Source of the DNA: Nitrospirota bacterium
GTDB taxonomy: Bacteria > Nitrospirota > Thermodesulfovibrionia > JACRGW01 > JBFLZU01
Assembly (NCBI GenBank): GCA_040756155.1
Contig: JBFLZU010000042.1
Span: forward strand, 29,433-78,359
Reading direction: 5' to 3'
Length of the DNA: 48,927 bases
Of the stretch, positions 45,352 through 48,927 are shown in pieces; the stretch's first letter is position 1, and every line of letters begins with the position of its first letter. The notes under the pieces are model-generated. The model made no database searches, was not told the origin of the DNA, and saw nothing but the letters and a program-made list of their open reading frames with translations. The position numbers and the translations under genes were made by a program.

Positions 45352-45735
45352 TTATTTAATTTCTATAGTTGCCCCAACCTCTGTAAGCTTTGACTTTATT
45401 GTCTCTGCATCTTCTTTTGATACGCCGGACTTAATGGTCTTTGGTACTCCATCAACTAACTCTTTAGCCTCTTTCAGCCCTAAACCTGTAAGCTCACGAA
45501 TAACCTTTATTACCTGTATTTTCTTTTCCCCTGAGGAAGTAAGGACTACATCAAAAGTCGTCTTTTCTTCCTGTGGTGCTACAGTGGCAGCTGAAGGTGC
45601 GGCGGTGACGGCAGTTACTGGTACAGATGCAGTAACACCATATCTTTCTTCAAACTCCTTTATAAACTCAGACATCTGTAGTATTGTCATGTTATCTATA
45701 AACTCGAAGACCTGTTCTTTTGTTACCTTTGCCAT
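45352..45735 (-). CDS. rplL: 50S ribosomal protein L7/L12
   Basis: A 127-residue stalk protein. N-terminal dimerisation helices ([18 protein letters not shown]) are followed by an Ala/Pro/Val-rich hinge and the C-terminal factor-binding domain ([24 protein letters not shown]). It stands 4 bp after rplJ. Confidence 0.97.
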   Translation of the reverse strand: MAKVTKEQVFEFIDNMTILQMSEFIKEFEERYGVTASVPVTAVTAAPSAATVAPQEEKTTFDVVLTSSGEKKIQVIKVIRELTGLGLKEAKELVDGVPKTIKSGVSKEDAETIKSKLTEVGATIEIK

Positions 45736-45739
45736 CTTT

Positions 45740-46267
45740 TTACCTCCCTAAATTACCTTTCTTTGACTTAACAGCTTCCAGGGCATATGCAAATCTTGCA
45801 ACCGTTGCATATAGAAGCCCTGCAAGACTCTTTATTGGTGCTTGCAAGTTACATGCAAACACCGCGAGTAATACCTGACGTGGTGGAAGCTCTGCTATTG
45901 ATTTTATCTTCTCGGTTGTTACAGGACTACCTTCAACTATACCCGATAACAATCTTAGCTTTTCCTGCTTCTTTGTGAAACCCGTAATAACCTTAGCAGC
46001 AACTAAGGGGTCTTTATAGCTTAGAACTATACCAATAGTGCCTTTGAACGATTCATTTACTGATCGAACCTGCGTCCCCTCAGATGCTCTCTTAGCAAGT
46101 GTGTTCTTTACGACCCTGTACTCTACTCCAGACGCCCTCAGTGTTCTCCGCAACTCTGTTATCTCAGCGACATTAAGTCCTTTATAATCCGTAAGAATGA
46201 CGGCACAAGCATCTTTAAATTTGTCATGGAGTTCTTTTACCGCCCTCACTTTTTCTTCTCTTTTCAA
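45740..46267 (-). CDS. rplJ: 50S ribosomal protein L10
   Basis: A 175-residue stalk-base protein that binds L7/L12 dimers. Family features are KRNEK-like [44 protein letters not shown] and the C-terminal helix. The start is TTG at 46267 (GGAGAAGG about five bases upstream). The 71-nt spacer before it is occupied by a palindromic repeat, so the extended L10-binding leader of other bacteria cannot fit there. Confidence 0.95.
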   Translation of the reverse strand: MKREEKVRAVKELHDKFKDACAVILTDYKGLNVAEITELRRTLRASGVEYRVVKNTLAKRASEGTQVRSVNESFKGTIGIVLSYKDPLVAAKVITGFTKKQEKLRLLSGIVEGSPVTTEKIKSIAELPPRQVLLAVFACNLQAPIKSLAGLLYATVARFAYALEAVKSKKGNLGR

Positions 46268-46297
46268 TATCCTTCTCCCCTCCTTTACTGATAGAGT

Positions 46298-46332
46298 CCC
46301 AAAAAAATCTTTGGGATTTTTTGGGGTGCCCC
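46298..46332. repeat. Palindromic repeat, second copy
   Basis: In the rplA-rplJ spacer: CCCAAAAAAATC pairs with GATTTTTTGGG across a 5-nt loop, and then GGGGTGCCCC. Reverse-complemented it matches the element at 28027-28060 closely. It could act as a partial terminator or processing hairpin between rplA and rplJ. Confidence 0.7.
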
Positions 46333-46338
46333 GATGGT

Positions 46339-47037
46339 CTATTTCCCGAACATCGCTGCGACCTGAAGGGCATCTACGGGAATTCCAGGCCCCATTGTTG
46401 AAGAAACTGAAATACCTTTAAGATACCTACCCTTGCTTGTTGGTGGTTTAGCCTTCATAATTGACCCCAGTACTGCTACTGTGTTTTCATAAAGTTTTTT
46501 AAGTTCAAAGGAGACCTTTCCAACAGGAACATGGACTACCCCAGCCTTCTCTACCCTATATTCAATCTTACCAGCCTTTATCTCCTTAACTGCTTTCCCT
46601 ACATCAAAGGTAACCGTTCCAACCTTTGGATTTGGCATTAATCCTCTCGGTCCAAGTATCTTGCCTAACTTGCCAACCATACCCATTACATCAGGAGTAG
46701 CTACTGCGGTATCAAAATCCAACCACCCCTGTGTTATCTTCTCCGCTAAATCCTCTGCACCAACATAATCTGCACCTGCATCCCTTGCCTCTTTTTCCTT
46801 TTCACCCTTTGCGAACACAATCACCTTTACCGATTTTCCGGTGCCGTGTGGAAGAACAACCGTACCCCTTACCATCTGATCTGCATGTTTAGGATCGACT
46901 CCTAATCGCACAGCCATATCTACTGTCTCATCAAATTTTGCGTTCGCAATATCTTTAACTAACCTCAATGCCTCTTCAAGACTATATAGCTTCGTACTAT
47001 CGAACTTTGACTTGCTTTCAATATATTTTTTACCCAT
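46339..47037 (-). CDS. rplA: 50S ribosomal protein L1
   Basis: A 232-residue protein of the L1 stalk, also translational repressor of the rplKA message in many bacteria. Family features are [45 protein letters not shown], and the C-terminal [30 protein letters not shown] ribosome binding site precedes the ATG. The 112-bp spacer to rplK is filled with A/T-rich heptanucleotide arrays. Confidence 0.97.
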   Translation of the reverse strand: MGKKYIESKSKFDSTKLYSLEEALRLVKDIANAKFDETVDMAVRLGVDPKHADQMVRGTVVLPHGTGKSVKVIVFAKGEKEKEARDAGADYVGAEDLAEKITQGWLDFDTAVATPDVMGMVGKLGKILGPRGLMPNPKVGTVTFDVGKAVKEIKAGKIEYRVEKAGVVHVPVGKVSFELKKLYENTVAVLGSIMKAKPPTSKGRYLKGISVSSTMGPGIPVDALQVAAMFGK

Positions 47038-47052
47038 CTCTCCACCTATTTA

Positions 47053-47149
47053 AATTCAAAATTAAATTGCAAAATGCAAAATTATGGAATCCATTAATCT
47101 TGACCTGTCGTCAGGACAGGTTTTGATTTTTGATTTTTGCATTTTTAAT
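47053..47149. repeat. A/T-rich heptanucleotide arrays flanking a hairpin, rplA-rplK spacer
   Basis: Left part: A-rich units of 7 bp such as AATTCAA, AATTAAA and ATGCAAA (47053-47083). Centre: ACCTGTC (47103-47109), 5-nt loop, GACAGGT (47115-47121). Right part: TTTTGAT, TTTTGAT, TTTTGCA, TTTTTAA (47121-47148). The two sides are roughly complementary, so the whole spacer could fold into one long hairpin. It ends at the rplK stop. Confidence 0.75.
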
Positions 47150-47578
47150 TTATTTAACAATCTCTATTCCCATGCTCTTTGCTGTTCCCTCAATTATCTT
47201 GATTGCACCCTCAAGGTCATTTGCATTAAGGTCAGGCAATTTAGTCCGTGCTATCTCTTCGATCTGTGACGAAGCAACCTTCCCAACCTTTTCTCTGTTT
47301 GGGGTACTTGAACCTTTTATTATTCCTGCAGCCTTTTTCAATAGTTCAGCAGCAGGTGGTGTCTTTGTTATAAATATAAATGATCTGTCAGAGTAAATTG
47401 TGATAACCACAGGTATAATGGTTTCACCGAGATTCTGTGTCTGGGAATTGAATGTCTTGCAGAATTCCATTATATTGATACCATGCTGTCCAAGTGCAGG
47501 ACCAACAGGTGGTGCTGGATTTGCTTTGCCAGCTGGTATCTGCAGCTTTACACTCGCTACGATCTCCTTCTTAGCCAT
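47150..47578 (-). CDS. rplK: 50S ribosomal protein L11
   Basis: A 142-residue protein of the GTPase-associated centre. Features are [32 protein letters not shown] and the [15 protein letters not shown] segment that contacts thiostrepton-region RNA. Its ATG at 47578 follows GGGGAGG. It is first of the rplKAJL set and lies behind nusG with a repeat-filled spacer. Confidence 0.97.
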   Translation of the reverse strand: MAKKEIVASVKLQIPAGKANPAPPVGPALGQHGINIMEFCKTFNSQTQNLGETIIPVVITIYSDRSFIFITKTPPAAELLKKAAGIIKGSSTPNREKVGKVASSQIEEIARTKLPDLNANDLEGAIKIIEGTAKSMGIEIVK

Positions 47579-47606
47579 CTAAACCTCCCCTAAAGTGTCC
47601 GTTCTG

Positions 47607-47682
47607 CCTGTGCGTGTCCGCACGCAGACAGGGTCAGTTGTCAGTAAAGACTGTTCACAGACACTGTTCACTGTCACTGTCT
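47607..47682. repeat. Hairpin and ACTGTTC-type repeats, rplK-nusG spacer
   Basis: TGCGTG (47611-47616) and CACGCA (47621-47626) form a short hairpin, extended by CCTG and CAGG with a bulge. Then ACTGTTC occurs at 47650 and 47663, and ACTGTC at 47670 and 47676, a mixed 7/6-bp array that ends at the nusG stop. Confidence 0.65.
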
Positions 47683-48213
47683 CTATGCCTTTTCAACCTG
47701 CAAAAAATCAAGCTCCACAGGTGTCTGTCTTCCAAATATGCTTACCATGACCTTAAGTTTCCCCTGCTCTGTATTTACCTCATCGACTATACCTATAAAG
47801 TTATTAAATGGTCCGTCTACGATACGAACACTGTCACCTTTTTGAAACTGTACCTTCAGCGTAGGGGCAATTTTCTCTCCTGACATCTGATGCATTATTG
47901 CCTCGATCTCTTCTATAGAAAGAGGAGAAGGTGATGTTGCACCTCCTACAAATCCTGTGACCTTTGGGGTACTCTTTACAAGATGCCATGTATCTTCAGC
48001 CATATCCATTTCTATGAGTATGTAGCCAGGATAGAATTTCTTTGTAGATACTTTTTTCTTCCCGCCTTTTATTTCAACCACATCCTCTGAAGGTACAAGT
48101 ATCTTTGTTATCCTCTCCTGAAGACCTAATGCCTCTACCTTCTCTTCTATGTTAGCCTTTACCTTCGATTCAAATCCAGAATAGGTATGAACTACATACC
48201 AGTTTTTTGCCAT
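47683..48213 (-). CDS. nusG: Transcription termination/antitermination factor NusG
   Basis: A 176-residue factor that binds RNA polymerase and couples it to the ribosome or Rho. The NGN domain ([15 protein letters not shown] to about residue 110) is followed by a KOW domain ([25 protein letters not shown]). The ATG at 48213 fits the family start. A TTG at 48225 is in frame but is only two bases from the AGGAGG, while the ATG is fourteen bases away, so the exact start is uncertain. The ribosome binding site overlaps the secE stop. Confidence 0.94.
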   Translation of the reverse strand: MAKNWYVVHTYSGFESKVKANIEEKVEALGLQERITKILVPSEDVVEIKGGKKKVSTKKFYPGYILIEMDMAEDTWHLVKSTPKVTGFVGGATSPSPLSIEEIEAIMHQMSGEKIAPTLKVQFQKGDSVRIVDGPFNNFIGIVDEVNTEQGKLKVMVSIFGRQTPVELDFLQVEKA

Positions 48214-48231
48214 AACAAAACTCAAATCCTC

Positions 48232-48417
48232 CTATTTAAATGCCAGACCAACAAGCTTCGAGAGCCCCAGATCAATAATGCCTAAGAAAATAGCAACAAT
48301 TATAACAGTAATTATCACAACCCATGTAGAACCTTTTATCTCTTCTTTTGTCGGGAAGACTACCTTTTTTAATTCGATCTTTACTTCCCTTAAGAATTCC
48401 TTAACCCTGTTTAGCAT
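48232..48417 (-). CDS. secE: Preprotein translocase subunit SecE
   Basis: A 61-residue small subunit of the SecYEG channel. The cytoplasmic amphipathic helix (VKEFLREVKIELKKVVFPTKEE) contains the conserved KKVxWP-like motif, here KKVVFPTKEE. One membrane span follows (VVIITVIIVAIFLGIIDLGLS). This short single-span form is normal outside enterobacteria. Stop and the nusG ribosome binding site overlap. Confidence 0.95.
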   Translation of the reverse strand: MLNRVKEFLREVKIELKKVVFPTKEEIKGSTWVVIITVIIVAIFLGIIDLGLSKLVGLAFK

Positions 48418-48446
48418 CGTATCTTAAATACCGTTTCGCGTTTTTT

Positions 48447-48474
48447 ACTTATAACTCATCACTTATAACTCATA
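48447..48474. repeat. Heptanucleotide array between secE and tRNA-Trp
   Basis: Four units in phase: ACTTATA, ACTCATC, ACTTATA, ACTCATA. They begin two bases after the encoded CCA end of the tRNA (on the transcribed strand), so the array is the immediate 3' trailer of the tRNA. Confidence 0.8.
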
Positions 48475-48476
48475 TG

Positions 48477-48553
48477 TGGCAGGCCAGGAGGGATTCGAAC
48501 CCCCAACACCCGGATTTGGAGTCCGGCGCTCTAGCCGTTAGAGCTACTGGCCT
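48477..48553 (-). tRNA. tRNA-Trp (CCA anticodon)
   Basis: Reading on the minus strand, the acceptor stem AGGCCAG pairs with CTGGCCT, discriminator G and an encoded CCA end follow. The anticodon arm GGACTCCAAATCC shows anticodon CCA for tryptophan, and the T-loop reads GGTTCGAATCC. Its first two bases are also the last two bases of the rpmG stop codon, so the tRNA is cut out of the tuf-rpmG-secE transcript. Confidence 0.95.
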
Positions 48554-48704
48554 ATGCTTTTGTCTCCTTATGCGTAGTATGTCTCCTGCAATGCCGACAG
48601 TATTTCTTTATCTCAAGTTTATCTGGAGTATTTTTTTTGTTCTTAGTTGTAGAATAATTCTGTCTTTTACACGATGTACATGTCAATAATATTATGTCCC
48701 TCAT
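48552..48704 (-). CDS. rpmG: 50S ribosomal protein L33
   Basis: A 50-residue protein too short for many gene callers. It reads [19 protein letters not shown] and ends with a second cysteine pair in [13 protein letters not shown], making the zinc-binding C+ form (CTSC and CRHC). The ATG overlaps the tuf stop (ATGA), and the TAG stop overlaps the tRNA-Trp 5' end by two bases. Confidence 0.95.
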   Translation of the reverse strand: MRDIILLTCTSCKRQNYSTTKNKKNTPDKLEIKKYCRHCRRHTTHKETKA

Positions 48705-48927
48705 TCAATTATCTCCGTTACCACACCTGCACCTACGGTTCTTCCACCTTCTCTTACTGCGAATCTTAATTCCTTCTCCATCGCTATAGGGGTGATGAGT
48801 TCTACTGTCGTAGAGATATTATCCCCTGGCATTACCATCTCAACACCCTCAGGCAGCTTTACCACACCAGTGACATCTGTTGTCCTGAAGTAGAACTGGG
48901 GACGATACCCATTGAAAAATGGGGTAT
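48701..48927 (-). CDS. tuf: Elongation factor Tu, C-terminal part
   Basis: Partial gene, cut by the right edge; the last 75 residues are visible. They match the EF-Tu C-terminal domain: [60 protein letters not shown]. This domain contacts aminoacyl-tRNA. It is the first gene of the tuf-rpmG-trp tRNA-secE-nusG run. Confidence 0.95.
   Translation of the reverse strand, partial: TPFFNGYRPQFYFRTTDVTGVVKLPEGVEMVMPGDNISTTVELITPIAMEKELRFAVREGGRTVGAGVVTEIIE

Overview
This is a bacterial chromosome segment of moderate to low G+C with compact operons, frequent ATGA-type overlaps between genes and several TTG start codons. Core genes present include a B12-dependent ribonucleotide reductase, an NfnAB-type flavoprotein pair, a DnaE polymerase and the tuf-rpmG-tRNA(Trp)-secE-nusG-rplKAJL-rpoBC cluster. 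The LapA/LapB-like TPR protein points to a diderm. A sulfate-reducer or Nitrospirota-like anaerobe would fit this gene set, but that is inference; no marker was compared with a database.

Layout. Positions 1-1140 (minus) hold the 5' part of nrdJ and a small unknown gene. Positions 1240-9260 (plus) form a housekeeping block: a PP-loop protein, rpmE, prfA, prmC, murA, hisD, hisG and hisC. Positions 9289-24601 are an accessory island. It starts with a STAS-like (DUF4325-type) gene behind a perfect palindrome and a Phd/RelE-type toxin-antitoxin pair. A TPR / SWIM zinc finger / UPF0158 operon follows. Next come a DNA methyltransferase fused to a degenerate staphylococcal-nuclease-like domain, a MazEF-type pair, and a methyltransferase with a probable nuclease carrying a HARE-HTH-like domain. 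Small genes and gene relics, DUF1284, a SixA-like protein and a small-molecule methyltransferase lead to a second restriction system (methyltransferase, DpnII-like nuclease, methyltransferase). Positions 24631-37304 (plus) return to housekeeping: a radical SAM SplB-like protein, nadD, rsfS, a LapB-like protein, gpmI, comF, nfnA, nfnB, dnaE and accA. Positions 37270-48927 (minus) are the rpoC to tuf cluster, which converges on accA with a 35-bp overlap.

The most distinctive signal is a set of 7-bp tandem repeat arrays with different unit sequences at different loci. They lie in spacers, across stop codons (murA, gpmI) and inside reading frames (prmC, comF, dnaE, the hisC start). The dnaE array has 11 units in perfect phase. 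Separate palindromic repeats sit inside a methyltransferase gene (20938-20999), near the end of the LapB-like gene and in the rplA-rplJ spacer. The genome appears to accumulate short repeats even inside essential genes, as stop-free insertions into linker regions.

No intergenic stretch exceeds 300 bases. No CRISPR array, rRNA gene or intact transposase was seen.
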